This document shows positions 15,072 to 24,500 of a stretch of 38,496 nucleotides of DNA, piece by piece. The position numbers were made by a program, and so were the translations under genes. The DNA lies in contig JASHUC010000008.1 of NCBI GenBank assembly GCA_030040235.1, positions 1 to 38,496 of the forward strand. The letters are read 5' to 3'. The notes under the pieces are model-generated. The model was not told the DNA's origin and made no database searches. It saw only the letters and a list, made by a program, of their open reading frames with translations. Position 1 is the stretch's first letter. Each line of letters starts with the position of its first letter. Origin of the DNA: Gammaproteobacteria bacterium. GTDB taxonomy: Bacteria > Pseudomonadota > Gammaproteobacteria > Steroidobacterales > Steroidobacteraceae.

Positions 15072-16526
15072 ATGAAGTCCGCGCGATCGTTCCTGTTCCG
15101 CGCTCAGGCCTTCCTGTCGCTCGGACAGCTGACCGAGGCGCGCGCCGCCGCCGCTGCCGCCGAGCAGAGCGCCGGGGACGATGCTGAGATCCTCGATGCC
15201 GTCGGAACGCTCTTCAGCCGCGCGAATGACCAGAACCGGGCCCTCGCGGCCTACGAGCGAGCCGTCCGCCTCGCGCCGAACGAACCGCGGTTCCTTTTCA
15301 ACCGGGCGACTGCGCGCCGCTTCGTCGGGGCGCTCACCGAGGCGGAGGCCGACTACGATCGGGTGATCACCCTCGATCCCACGGACTTCGAGGCCTACCG
15401 GAATCGCGCGGACCTGCGCACGCAAACGCCGGATCGCAACCACACGTCCGAGCTCGAAGCCCTGCTCGAGCGGGGCGTCGGCGACTGGCAAGCGCAGGTT
15501 CAGCTACGCTTCGCCCTCGCCAAGGAGTACGAGGATCTCGGGGATTACTCGAGATCATTTGAACACCTCGTCTGCGGCGCACGATTGCGGCGCGCGCATC
15601 TTCGTTACGATGCGGCGGTCGACGTGGCAACCGTCGACTGGCTCATCGAGGCGTTTCCGGTACCGCCCGCCGAGGGTTCCTCAGACGGCTGTGCACCGGG
15701 CAGCGCCGCCCCCACGATGCCCGCCTTGCCAAAGGATTCGTCTCGTGAGGCGCCGATCTTCATCGTCGGTCTTCCGCGCAGCGGCTCGACTCTCGTCGAG
15801 CGCATCCTGAGCAGCCATTCGGCGGTCACTTCCGCGGGCGAGCTCACCTGCTTCGCCCTTGCACTGGTCGATGCGGTGCGCAGCCAAGGCGGCGTGGCCC
15901 GACCCACGCGCCGGGAGCTCGTCGCCCGATCCGCCCGGTTGAACTTCGCCGTGCTCGGCCAGGCCTACATCGCGCGCGCGCGGGCTACGGGTGCTGGGCG
16001 TGGTCGCTTCATCGACAAGATGCCGCTCAACCACCTCTACTGCGCCCTCATCCACCGCGCGCTGCCGCACGCGAAGATCATCCACGTGAGCCGCACTCCC
16101 ATCGCGGCCTGCTATGCAATCTACAAAACGTTGTTCGACGGAGGATACCCCTACTCGTACGATCTCGCCGAGCTCGGCCGGTACTACATTGCGTACCGGC
16201 GGCTGATGCAGCACTGGCGAGCGACGCTCGGCGGGGCCCTCTACCATCTGAGCTACGAGGCGCTCATCGCCGATCAGCGTGGCGAGACCGAGAAGCTCCT
16301 CCGATTCTGCGGGCTCGGCTGGGAGGAGGCCTGTCTGGAGTTTCATCACAATCCCGCGCCGGCGACCACGGCGAGCGCCTCGCAGGTGCGAAGTCCCCTT
16401 TACCGGAGGTCCGTCGAGCAATGGCGGCACTATCGCGCCGAGCTTCAGCCTCTGATCCGTCAACTCGAGGACGCGGGCATCACGATCGATGAGTCGTGTG
16501 CGGTAACCGGGCATCGCGAACAGTAA
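15072..16526 (+). CDS. TPR-repeat sulfotransferase
   Basis: A 484-residue protein that starts at ATG 15072, five bases after the receptor stop, and so is probably co-transcribed and under the same riboswitch. Residues 1-165 are tetratricopeptide repeats (for example ALAAYERAVRLAPNEPRFLFNRAT and AEADYDRVITLDPTDFEAYRNRA). Residues 226-475 are a sulfotransferase domain with the PAPS 5'-phosphosulfate loop PIFIVGLPRSGSTLVERIL (PRSGST 235-240), and the 3'-phosphate-binding segment HVSRTPIAACYAIYK (338-352). No signal peptide is visible. Genes of this type are found next to TonB-dependent receptors in several alpha- and gammaproteobacteria, but their substrate is not established. It would transfer sulfate from PAPS; what it modifies here cannot be told from sequence. 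Confidence 0.85.
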   Translation: MKSARSFLFRAQAFLSLGQLTEARAAAAAAEQSAGDDAEILDAVGTLFSRANDQNRALAAYERAVRLAPNEPRFLFNRATARRFVGALTEAEADYDRVITLDPTDFEAYRNRADLRTQTPDRNHTSELEALLERGVGDWQAQVQLRFALAKEYEDLGDYSRSFEHLVCGARLRRAHLRYDAAVDVATVDWLIEAFPVPPAEGSSDGCAPGSAAPTMPALPKDSSREAPIFIVGLPRSGSTLVERILSSHSAVTSAGELTCFALALVDAVRSQGGVARPTRRELVARSARLNFAVLGQAYIARARATGAGRGRFIDKMPLNHLYCALIHRALPHAKIIHVSRTPIAACYAIYKTLFDGGYPYSYDLAELGRYYIAYRRLMQHWRATLGGALYHLSYEALIADQRGETEKLLRFCGLGWEEACLEFHHNPAPATTASASQVRSPLYRRSVEQWRHYRAELQPLIRQLEDAGITIDESCAVTGHREQ

Positions 16527-16531
16527 CGCCG

Positions 16532-16572
16532 ATCCGGAGCTCGTGCGGCGTTGATCCGCCGCGATCCCGGAT
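16532..16572. terminator. Nested hairpin between convergent genes
   Basis: GCGGCG (16545-16550), loop TTGATC, CGCCGC (16557-16562) is nested inside ATCCGG (16532-16537) and CCGGAT (16567-16572). It lies in the 49-base gap between the sulfotransferase stop and the outer-membrane factor stop on the other strand, where a bidirectional terminator would be expected. There is no T-run on either strand, so this is tentative. Confidence 0.4.
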
Positions 16573-16575
16573 TGC

Positions 16576-18048
16576 TCAACGGTCTACGCCCGGATGCTGC
16601 GCATCGTGCAGCTGTGCCGCGGACCAGCCTCCGCCAAGATCACCGATCAAAGTGACGGCATCGACGAGACGGCTTTGCTCAACGGCGAGCGTGTTTTGCT
16701 CGTCGGCAAGCTCCACGGCTTGGGCCGTCGCGACCGTCGTGTAGTCGACAGTGCCGGCCAGGTACTCGTTGCGGGCGATCTCCGCACCACGCTTCGCGTC
16801 GCGTTCAGCCGCGTCGACTGCTTTGGCCTGCTGGGCGAGGATGCGCAGGCCGGCAAGATTGTCCTCCACGCCCTGGAACGCGCTCAGCACGGTCGCGCGA
16901 TAGGTCGCCACCGCCGATTGATACGCCGCCCTGGCTTCGGCCACCTGAGCCGCGCGCGCGCCAAAATCGAGGATCGTCTCGGTGCCGGTCGCACCGATCG
17001 ACCAGACCGTGTTGGCCGCTTGAAACAGCTTCCCCAACGGGGCTTGCGAGACACCGAACGCCGCGGAGAGCGATAGATCGGGATAATAGGCTGCGATCGC
17101 GACGCCGATCGCGGCATTCTGCGCCGCCATGGTTCGCTCGGCAGCCGCGATGTCCGGCCGCCGCTCGAGAAGCGTGGAGGGTACCCCGACCGGGATCCGC
17201 GGCAGTGCCGGCAGAGCGGCGCTGTGTGGAATATCGAGATCCTCCGGATTCTTGCCGATCAGCACCGCGATCGCGTGCTCGTATTGCGCGCGCGCGACAC
17301 CCAATGCGATCAGGCTCGCCTGTGCATTCTCGAGCTGAACGCGCGCGGTGACCTCATCGGACGGCGGATAGAGGCTGTAGCCGGCGTTCACCGCATTCGA
17401 GACCACGCGGAGATACTCCGTGTACTCGACGACCGTCCGGGTCAGCAGATCGATGTTGGCATCCGTCACGCGCAGATTGATCAGCGTCGTTGCGAGTGCA
17501 ACTTGGGCAGACAGCGTCGCATTGGCAAGCGTGGCTTCGCTCGCTTGTGCGTTGGCCGCATTCTCCTCGATCGTGCGGCGAAGTTTTCCCCAGATGTCGA
17601 GGTCCCAGCTGAGCGTGCCTTCGACCGTTCCCTGGTTGACCGTGTACGCCGGTCCCGCGAGGCTGACACCCCCGCTCGCGGCGCTGCTGTTCGTCCGCGA
17701 TCGCGTGACCGAACCCGTGGCGCCGATGGTCGGGAAAAGCGCCGCATCGGCCTGCCGCACCAGCGCCAGCGCCTGCTCATAGCCATAATAGTCCGCTCGA
17801 ATGGTCTGGTTCTCGACACGCACGGCGGGCTCGAGCTCATCGAGCAGCGGATCGTGGAACTGGACCCACCACTCGCCCTTGGGGGCCGTGTCAGCCGGCG
17901 CTGCCGGAGTCCAGCCCTGCAGCTCCTTGTAGCGCGCCGCCGGTGGCGATGCGGGCGGCGGGCGGTGGTAGTCAGGACCGACCGCGCAACTCGCGAGCGA
18001 CAGGACGAACGGCAACATCGCCGGGGATAATCTAACTTGGGTCGTCAT
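16576..18048 (-). CDS. RND efflux outer-membrane factor lipoprotein (NodT/OprM family)
   Basis: A complete 490-residue outer-membrane channel lipoprotein, the last gene of a four-gene efflux operon. ATG at 18048 overlaps the stop of the preceding RND gene (ATGA). The signal peptide ends in the lipobox SLASC with lipid-bearing Cys21, followed by AVGPDYHRPPP. Further family features are GEWWVQFHDPLLDELEPAV, LSWDLDIWGKLRRTIEENAANAQAS, VGVPSTLLERRPDIAAAERTMAAQNAAIGVAIAAYYPDLSLSAAFG and the repeat-equivalent helices near the C-terminus. It forms the trimeric duct through which the pump encoded upstream expels its substrates. It differs from the partial homologue at the left edge of the window, so the genome has at least two such channels. 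Confidence 0.93.
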   Translation of the reverse strand: MTTQVRLSPAMLPFVLSLASCAVGPDYHRPPPASPPAARYKELQGWTPAAPADTAPKGEWWVQFHDPLLDELEPAVRVENQTIRADYYGYEQALALVRQADAALFPTIGATGSVTRSRTNSSAASGGVSLAGPAYTVNQGTVEGTLSWDLDIWGKLRRTIEENAANAQASEATLANATLSAQVALATTLINLRVTDANIDLLTRTVVEYTEYLRVVSNAVNAGYSLYPPSDEVTARVQLENAQASLIALGVARAQYEHAIAVLIGKNPEDLDIPHSAALPALPRIPVGVPSTLLERRPDIAAAERTMAAQNAAIGVAIAAYYPDLSLSAAFGVSQAPLGKLFQAANTVWSIGATGTETILDFGARAAQVAEARAAYQSAVATYRATVLSAFQGVEDNLAGLRILAQQAKAVDAAERDAKRGAEIARNEYLAGTVDYTTVATAQAVELADEQNTLAVEQSRLVDAVTLIGDLGGGWSAAQLHDAQHPGVDR

Positions 18049-21000
18049 GCGTTGGACCCCATTTCGCCCTGGCGCCGCCAGGGCAGTGACAGTGTCGAAG
18101 CGAACTTGATCAGCTTGATCCGCAGACGCTCGAGCGAGAGGTAGATGACGGGCGTCGTGAACAGCGTGAAGATCTGGCTGAGGATCAGCCCGCCCATCAC
18201 CGTGATGCCCAGCGGCTGACGGAGCGATGCGCCCTGACCCATGCCGACGGCGAGCGGCACCGCACCCAGCACCGCTGCGGCAGTGGTCATCATGATCGGC
18301 CGCAGGCGGATCACGGCTGCCTCGTGAATGGCCTCGCTCCCCTCGCGTTTCTCGTTCCGCTCGAGATGGATCGCGACATCGATCATCATGATCGCGTTCT
18401 TCTTCACGATTCCGATGAGGAGAATGATGCCGATGAGCGCGATCATCGAGAAGGGGATACCGAACAGGAGGAGCGCCAGCGTGGCGCCGACCCCGGCGGA
18501 GGGCAGCGTCGAGAGGATGGTCAGCGGGTGGATCGTGTTCTCGTAGAGGATACCGAGCACGATGTAGACGGCGACCATCGCAGCGAGAATCAGGAGCGGG
18601 ATGGCCGCGAGCGACTGAGCGAAGACGCGCGCCGAGCCCTGAAAGCTGCGTTGCACCGAGGCGGGTACGTTGAGTTCGCGCATGACCGAATCGATCGCCG
18701 TCTGAGCGGCGCTCAAGGACCCGCCCGCCGGGAGGTTGAAGGAGATCGTCGCCGCGACCAGGCCGCTCTGATGGTTGACCTGGATGGCCGCGTGGCTGTC
18801 GACGGCGCTCGCGAGTGCGGATATCGGCACCATCGTTTCGAAGCCGGTACTGTCGGCACTGCCGCTCGACGCTCCGCCGCGGGCGTTCGAGATCGTGTTC
18901 GTCGTCTGATTCGCCTCGGCGTTGCCGTTGAGCGCGTTGGCGGCGGAGCCAGCCGTGGCCGATGAGGAGACGGACAAGAATGGGCTGACGCCGCTGACGG
19001 TTCCGGGCGGCATCTGCGTCTGTGCCGTCCCCGGGGGATCGCCTGCCGCCGTGCTGACGAAGATCCGGTTGAGCTCCTCGGGATAGTGCCAGTATTTCGG
19101 CGCGACCTCCATCACGACGAAATACTGATTGTACGGATTGTAGATCGTCGAGACGGTCCGCTGCCCGAACGCATCGTAGAGCACCTGATCGACTTGGTTC
19201 GGCGCGAAGCCGTAGCGCGCCGCCGTGCTGCGGTCGATGTTCACGTAGGTCTGCAGGCCGTCCTGCTCCATGTCCGTATTGACGTCCGTCAATTGGCCGG
19301 GATGCTTGCTGAGCGCGGCGATCACTGTCGGGACGAGCCTGTAGATCGCATCCGGATCGTCGCCGCTCAGCGTATATTGATACTCCGCCGCCGATTGCCG
19401 GCCGCCGATGTGCAGGTCCTGCTGCGCCTGCAGGAACAGCCTCGCCCCGGAGATGCTATCGAGCTGAGGACGGAGGCGGTCCACGATCCGAGCCGCCGCC
19501 GCGTGCCGCTGCGAGAGCGGTTTCAGCTCGATGAAGACATTGGCCGTGTTGGCGGCGCGGCCTGCCGAGCCCGAGCCGGCGAAACCGAAGACCGAGGCAA
19601 CGGCCGGGTCCTTCTTCACGATGGCCTGCAGTTGCGACAACTTTTGCGACATCGCCGGGAACGAGATGGCCTGATCGGCGGTGATCTGTCCCATGATGAT
19701 GCCGGTATCCTGCTCGGGGAAGAACGTCGTGGGAAGGCGCCGCGCCAGGAACAGATTCGCCACGATGATGGCGATCAGCCCGAGTCCGACCGCCAGGCTG
19801 TGGCGCAGCGCCTTCCGCAGCCCGCGCCCGTAGGCATCCCTGAAGCGCTCGAACTGGCTCTCCATCCAGAGGGTCCAGCGTGCCCGCGACTCCCGAGCGG
19901 CACGGTTCCTGAGCAGATGGGCGCACATGCAGGGTGTGATGGTGAGCGAGATCACCATCGAGAACAGGATGGCGATCGACAGCGTCACCGCGAACTCGTG
20001 GAAGACGAGGCCGACCGTTCCGGGCATGAGCAGGATCGGGATGAACACGGCGATCAGCGACAAGCTCATCGAGATGACCGTGAATCCGACCTCGGCGCTG
20101 CCGCGCAGGGCCGCCTCGTTTGGGCTCAGCCCCGAATCGAGATGACGCACGATATTCTCGAGCACGACCACGGCGTCGTCCACGACGAAGCCCGTGCCGA
20201 TGGTGAGGGCCATGAGCGAGAGATTGTCGATGCTGTAGCCGAGCAGATACATCGGCCCGAACGTGCCGATGATCGACAGCGGCAACGCCACGGCCGGTAT
20301 CCAGATCGAGCGCCCCGATTGCAGGAAGACGAAGACCACGGCGATCACCAGCGCGGCCGCAATGCACAGCGTGCGCTCCGTGTCGCCGACCGCGGCGTTC
20401 ACCGATTGCGAGCGATCCATCGCGACGTTGACGTGAACACCGTGCGGCAGCGTCGCCTCGATCGACGGCAGGAGCTTGCGGATCTGCGCGTCGGTCGCGA
20501 CGATATTCGCTCCCGGGATCGGATAGACGATGACACCCACCGCTGGTACATCGTTGTAGAGGCCGATATTGCGGAGATTCTCGTTCGAGTCGATCACCTG
20601 GGCCACGTCGTGCAGCAGCACTGGCGCGCCCTGGCGATAGGCGATGACGAGGTCCTTGTAGTCGGCGGCGACCGACGCCTGGTCGTTGGAGGTGACTTCG
20701 AATCGCTGATCGCCCTGATCGATATACCCCTTGGCGCTATCGGCGTTGGCGGCCGCAACGGCCGCCCGCACGTCCTCCATGCCGATGCCGTAGCTATTGA
20801 GCTTGTCGGGCTCGAGCTCGATGCGCACGGAGGGCAGCGCCCCGCCGCCGAGTGTGATCTGACCCACTCCGCTCACCTGTGAGAGCTGCTGCTGAATCAC
20901 CGTGTCGGCGCTGTCGTAGAGCTGCGCCTTGGTCAGGGTGTCCGAGGTCAGCGCCAGGATCATGATCGGCGAGTCAGCCGGGTTGAATTGGCGCCAGCTG

Positions 21001-21380
21001 GGGTTGCTGCGCAAAGTCGTGGGCAGGTCGGCCCGCGCCGCCTGGATCGCCGCCTGAACGTCGCGCGAGGCACCGTTGATGTCGCGGCTCACATCGAATT
21101 GGACGGCGATCCTCGTCGCGCCGACGTAGCTCGTCGAGGTGAGCTGATTCACGCCGGCAATCACGGCGAGCCGCTTCTCCAACGGTTCGGCGACCGTTGC
21201 GGCCATGATCTCGGGCGCCGCGCCGGCCATGCTCGCCTGTACGACCACCACCGGAAAGGTGATGTTCGGCAGCGGAGCGACCGGCAGATGGTAGTAGGCG
21301 AGCGCACCCGACAGGAAGATTGCAACGCCCAGCAGCGCGGTCGCGACCGGCCGCTTGATGAACAGCGCCGAGATGTTCAC
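18045..21380 (-). CDS. mdtC: RND multidrug efflux permease, MdtC/MuxC-like, with a low-complexity insertion
   Basis: A 1111-residue RND transporter, third gene of the operon; ATG at 21380 overlaps the upstream RND stop. The N-terminus MNISALFIKRPVATALLGVAIFLSGALAYYHLPVAPLPNITFPVV and the proton-relay Asp pair in GTGFVVDDAVVVLENIVRH are typical of MdtB/MdtC heteromeric pumps. Relative to family members of about 1025-1040 residues it is about 70 longer. The extra length is a Gly/Ser/Ala/Asn/Thr-rich stretch at about residues 776-848 (18835-19055) in the second periplasmic (porter) half, starting after VSTAAGDPPGTAQTQMPPG. It would form an inner-membrane trimer with the product of the next upstream gene, which in E. 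coli MdtBC has a 2:1 B:C composition. Substrates there include bile salts and novobiocin; here they are unknown. Confidence 0.93.
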   Translation of the reverse strand: MNISALFIKRPVATALLGVAIFLSGALAYYHLPVAPLPNITFPVVVVQASMAGAAPEIMAATVAEPLEKRLAVIAGVNQLTSTSYVGATRIAVQFDVSRDINGASRDVQAAIQAARADLPTTLRSNPSWRQFNPADSPIMILALTSDTLTKAQLYDSADTVIQQQLSQVSGVGQITLGGGALPSVRIELEPDKLNSYGIGMEDVRAAVAAANADSAKGYIDQGDQRFEVTSNDQASVAADYKDLVIAYRQGAPVLLHDVAQVIDSNENLRNIGLYNDVPAVGVIVYPIPGANIVATDAQIRKLLPSIEATLPHGVHVNVAMDRSQSVNAAVGDTERTLCIAAALVIAVVFVFLQSGRSIWIPAVALPLSIIGTFGPMYLLGYSIDNLSLMALTIGTGFVVDDAVVVLENIVRHLDSGLSPNEAALRGSAEVGFTVISMSLSLIAVFIPILLMPGTVGLVFHEFAVTLSIAILFSMVISLTITPCMCAHLLRNRAARESRARWTLWMESQFERFRDAYGRGLRKALRHSLAVGLGLIAIIVANLFLARRLPTTFFPEQDTGIIMGQITADQAISFPAMSQKLSQLQAIVKKDPAVASVFGFAGSGSAGRAANTANVFIELKPLSQRHAAAARIVDRLRPQLDSISGARLFLQAQQDLHIGGRQSAAEYQYTLSGDDPDAIYRLVPTVIAALSKHPGQLTDVNTDMEQDGLQTYVNIDRSTAARYGFAPNQVDQVLYDAFGQRTVSTIYNPYNQYFVVMEVAPKYWHYPEELNRIFVSTAAGDPPGTAQTQMPPGTVSGVSPFLSVSSSATAGSAANALNGNAEANQTTNTISNARGGASSGSADSTGFETMVPISALASAVDSHAAIQVNHQSGLVAATISFNLPAGGSLSAAQTAIDSVMRELNVPASVQRSFQGSARVFAQSLAAIPLLILAAMVAVYIVLGILYENTIHPLTILSTLPSAGVGATLALLLFGIPFSMIALIGIILLIGIVKKNAIMMIDVAIHLERNEKREGSEAIHEAAVIRLRPIMMTTAAAVLGAVPLAVGMGQGASLRQPLGITVMGGLILSQIFTLFTTPVIYLSLERLRIKLIKFASTLSLPWRRQGEMGSNA

Positions 21381-24300
21381 GTCGGGCTCTCGCCCGCGAG
21401 CTCATTGCCCCGGGCGCTCCGGAAGTGCCGTGCCAGCCGATCCATGACGAGATAGATCACCGGTGTGGTGAACAGCGTCAGAAGCTGGCTCAACGTGAGG
21501 CCGCCGATGATCGCGAGGCCCAACGGGCGGCGCAGCTCGGAGCCCGTGCCCGTACCGAGCAGCATCGGCAGCGCACCGAGCATCGCGGCCAGCGTCGTCA
21601 TCAGGATGGGCCGGAAGCGCAGGAGCGATGCCTCGTGGATCGACTCCTCGGGCGACTTGCCCTGCTCCCGCTCCGCTTCGAGGGCGAAGTCCACGATCAT
21701 GATCGCGTTCTTCTTGACGATGCCGATGAGCAGCACGATGCCGATGATGCCGATCACATCGAGATCCTTGCCGGCGATCATCAGCGCCAGCAACGCGCCG
21801 ATCCCGGCCGAGGGCAACGTCGAGAGAATCGTCACCGGATGGATATAGCTCTCGTAGAGCACGCCCAGGACGATATAGACGGCGACAAGCGCCGCGATCA
21901 GCAGGAACACCTCGCTCGAAAGCGAGTCCTCGAAAGCCTGAGCCGCACCTTGGAACGACCCCGTGATCGACGGTGGCAAGTGCACCGCCGCGATCGCATC
22001 GTTGATCTGGTCGACCGCCGTGCTGAGCGAGGCGTCCTCGGTCAGGTTGAACGAGAGGGTCACCGCCGGAAACTGCTCGAGGTGGCTGATCACGAGCGGC
22101 GACTTGCTCACCTTGATATCGGCGATGGCCGAGAGCGGCACCTGGCCTTGACTGCTGGTCTCGCTCGGCAGATAGAGCGTACCGAGCGACTGCAGGTTCG
22201 GCAGACGATCGCGCTTGGCGACCAGGACCACGCGGTACTGGGTCGACTGATTGAAGATCGTCGTGACGATTCGCTGCCCAAGCGCATCGTAGAGCGCATT
22301 GTCGATGGTCGCCGGCGTGATGCCGTAGCGTGCGGCGAGCTGCCGGTTGACCTCGACATTGACCGTCAGACCCGCCTCGTTGAGGTCGCTCGCGACATCG
22401 TTGATGGAGGGAATCTGCTTCATCTTGGCGATGATCTGCGGGACGTATTTGTCGAAATCCTGCGGGTTCGGTCCGCGCAGCACGAACTGGTACTGGTGCG
22501 GCGAAATCGTCGTGTTGAGGGTCAGATCCTGTTCGGGCTCGAGATAGAGCTTGATGCCGGGAACGCCTGCCACCTCGCGCTGGATGCGCCGCGCGATCTG
22601 CTGCGCGGTGCGCTTGCGGTCGTCGACCGGCTTGAGGTTGACCAGGAAGCGCCCGTTATTGAGCGTGGTGTTCGTGCCGTCAATGCCGATATATGAGGTG
22701 AGACTCGTCACATCCGGATCGCGCAGGATCACTTTGGCGAGCGCCATCTGCCTCGCCGCCATGGCCTGGTAAGACACCGAATTGTCGGCGACGCTGATTC
22801 CCTGGATGACACCGACATCCTGGACGGGAAAGAGACCCTTCGGGATCGCGACGTAGAGGAAGACCGTCAGCGCCACCGTGAGAGTGGCGATGAGGAGCGT
22901 CAGCCGCTGATGGCGCAGCACCCAGCGCAAACCCCGGTCATAGGCGCCGAGTGTCCGATTGAACACGCTCTCGCTCGCAAGCTCGAACCAGCTCAGACGA
23001 CGTTCCGCTTGGCGCCGGAGCATGCGGGCGCAGAGCATGGGCACCAGAGTCAACGACACGACGGCCGAAAGCACGATCGTGATGGAGAGCGTGACTGCGA
23101 ACTCGCTGAACAGGCGCCCAATCACCCCGCCCATGAACAGGAGCGGGATGAGCACGGCGATCAGCGACACGGTCAGCGAGACGATCGTGAAACCGATCTG
23201 TCCTGCCCCGGTGAGGGCCGCGTCGAGCGGACTCTTGCCCTCCTCGAGATAGCGCACCACATTCTCGATCATCACGATCGAGTCATCGACGACGAAACCC
23301 GTCGCAATGATCAGCGCCATGAGCGACAGGTTGTCGATGGAGTAGTTGAGCTTGTACATCAGTGCCAGCGTCCCGATCAGCGAAACCGGCACTGAGATGC
23401 TCGGTATGACCGTCGCCGGGAGATTCCTCAGAAAGACGAAAATCACCAGCACGACAAGGATGACCGCGAGCACCAGTTCGAAGAAGGCGTCGTCGACCGA
23501 CGCACGGATCACTCCGGTGCCGTCGGAAACCACCTGCACGTGCATCGATGAGGGCAGGCTTGCCTCCAGCTGCGGCAGCTGCTTGTTGATTTGGGACACT
23601 GTCTTGATGACATTGGCACCCGGCTGGCGCTCCACGTTCAGTACGATCGCGGCCGTGTTATCGAGCCAGGCACCCTGTTCGACGTCCTGCGCGGCCTCGC
23701 TGACCGTCGCCACGTCCCGCATCAGGACCGGCGAGCCATTCTGGTAGGCAACGACCGTGTTCAGATAATCCTCCGGGCTCGAAATCTGGTCGTTGTCGTT
23801 GATCGTATAGTCGAGCTCGGGACCATCGAAGTTACCCTTCGGCTGGCTGAGCGTGATGTAGCTGAGGAGCGTCCGCAGATCGTCTATGTTGAGCCCATAG
23901 GCGGCGAGCTTCTGCGGGTCGGCTTCCACCCGGATCGCCGGTACGTTGCCGCCCGCCGGGGTGACGAGACCGACGCCCGAGACCTCGGAGATTTTGGAGG
24001 CGAGTCGATTGTTCGCGATGTCCTGCAGCTGGGTGAGCGACATCGATTTGGAGGTCACGGCCAGCGTCATGATGGGCTGGTCGGCAGGATTGATCTTGGC
24101 GTAAGTCGGCGGTGCCGGCAGTCCGCTGGGCAGGAAGCTATTGGCAGCGTTGATCGCCTCCTGCACATCCTGCTCGGCGACGTCGAGGTCCATCGAGAGG
24201 TCGAACTGCAGCGTGATGATCGAAGCCGTCGCGGAGCTCGATGAAACCATTTGCTGCAGGCCCGGGATCTCCCCGAGCTGCACCTCCAGGGGAGCCGTCA

Positions 24301-24487
24301 CCGTGGTCGACATCACCTGCGGGCTCGCACCCGGATAGAAGGTCTGCACCTGGATCGACGGATAGTCGACGTCGGGAAGCGAAGAAACGGGCAGGAAGCC
24401 GAGCGAGACGAGGCCCACGAGCACCAGCGCGATCATCAGCAATGCGGTCGCCACGGGCCGCGTGATGAACAGACGCGAGATGTTCAT
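21377..24487 (-). CDS. mdtB: RND multidrug efflux permease, MdtB/MuxB-like
   Basis: A 1036-residue RND transporter of normal family length, second gene of the operon. ATG at 24487 lies 13 bases after the adaptor stop; the end overlaps the next RND gene by four bases. The N-terminus MNISRLFITRPVATALLMIALVLVGLVSLGFLPVSSLPDVDYPSIQVQTFYPGASPQVM is close to MdtB. The transmembrane-4 motif ATGFVVDDSIVMIENVVRYLEEG holds the two aspartates of the proton relay, and GIVKKNAIMIVDFALEAER is the usual transmembrane-11 region. Two adjacent, distinct RND genes behind one adaptor is the hallmark of MdtABC/MuxABC pumps, and the order adaptor-B-C-outer-membrane factor matches MuxABC-OpmB of Pseudomonas. Confidence 0.94.
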   Translation of the reverse strand: MNISRLFITRPVATALLMIALVLVGLVSLGFLPVSSLPDVDYPSIQVQTFYPGASPQVMSTTVTAPLEVQLGEIPGLQQMVSSSSATASIITLQFDLSMDLDVAEQDVQEAINAANSFLPSGLPAPPTYAKINPADQPIMTLAVTSKSMSLTQLQDIANNRLASKISEVSGVGLVTPAGGNVPAIRVEADPQKLAAYGLNIDDLRTLLSYITLSQPKGNFDGPELDYTINDNDQISSPEDYLNTVVAYQNGSPVLMRDVATVSEAAQDVEQGAWLDNTAAIVLNVERQPGANVIKTVSQINKQLPQLEASLPSSMHVQVVSDGTGVIRASVDDAFFELVLAVILVVLVIFVFLRNLPATVIPSISVPVSLIGTLALMYKLNYSIDNLSLMALIIATGFVVDDSIVMIENVVRYLEEGKSPLDAALTGAGQIGFTIVSLTVSLIAVLIPLLFMGGVIGRLFSEFAVTLSITIVLSAVVSLTLVPMLCARMLRRQAERRLSWFELASESVFNRTLGAYDRGLRWVLRHQRLTLLIATLTVALTVFLYVAIPKGLFPVQDVGVIQGISVADNSVSYQAMAARQMALAKVILRDPDVTSLTSYIGIDGTNTTLNNGRFLVNLKPVDDRKRTAQQIARRIQREVAGVPGIKLYLEPEQDLTLNTTISPHQYQFVLRGPNPQDFDKYVPQIIAKMKQIPSINDVASDLNEAGLTVNVEVNRQLAARYGITPATIDNALYDALGQRIVTTIFNQSTQYRVVLVAKRDRLPNLQSLGTLYLPSETSSQGQVPLSAIADIKVSKSPLVISHLEQFPAVTLSFNLTEDASLSTAVDQINDAIAAVHLPPSITGSFQGAAQAFEDSLSSEVFLLIAALVAVYIVLGVLYESYIHPVTILSTLPSAGIGALLALMIAGKDLDVIGIIGIVLLIGIVKKNAIMIVDFALEAEREQGKSPEESIHEASLLRFRPILMTTLAAMLGALPMLLGTGTGSELRRPLGLAIIGGLTLSQLLTLFTTPVIYLVMDRLARHFRSARGNELAGESPT

Positions 24488-24500
24488 CGGTGCGAGCGAA

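Noticed and set aside
19086..20882. A 598-codon open frame on the plus strand across the MdtC-like gene
   Set aside because: Same reason: a charged, low-information translation opposite a clear RND transporter.
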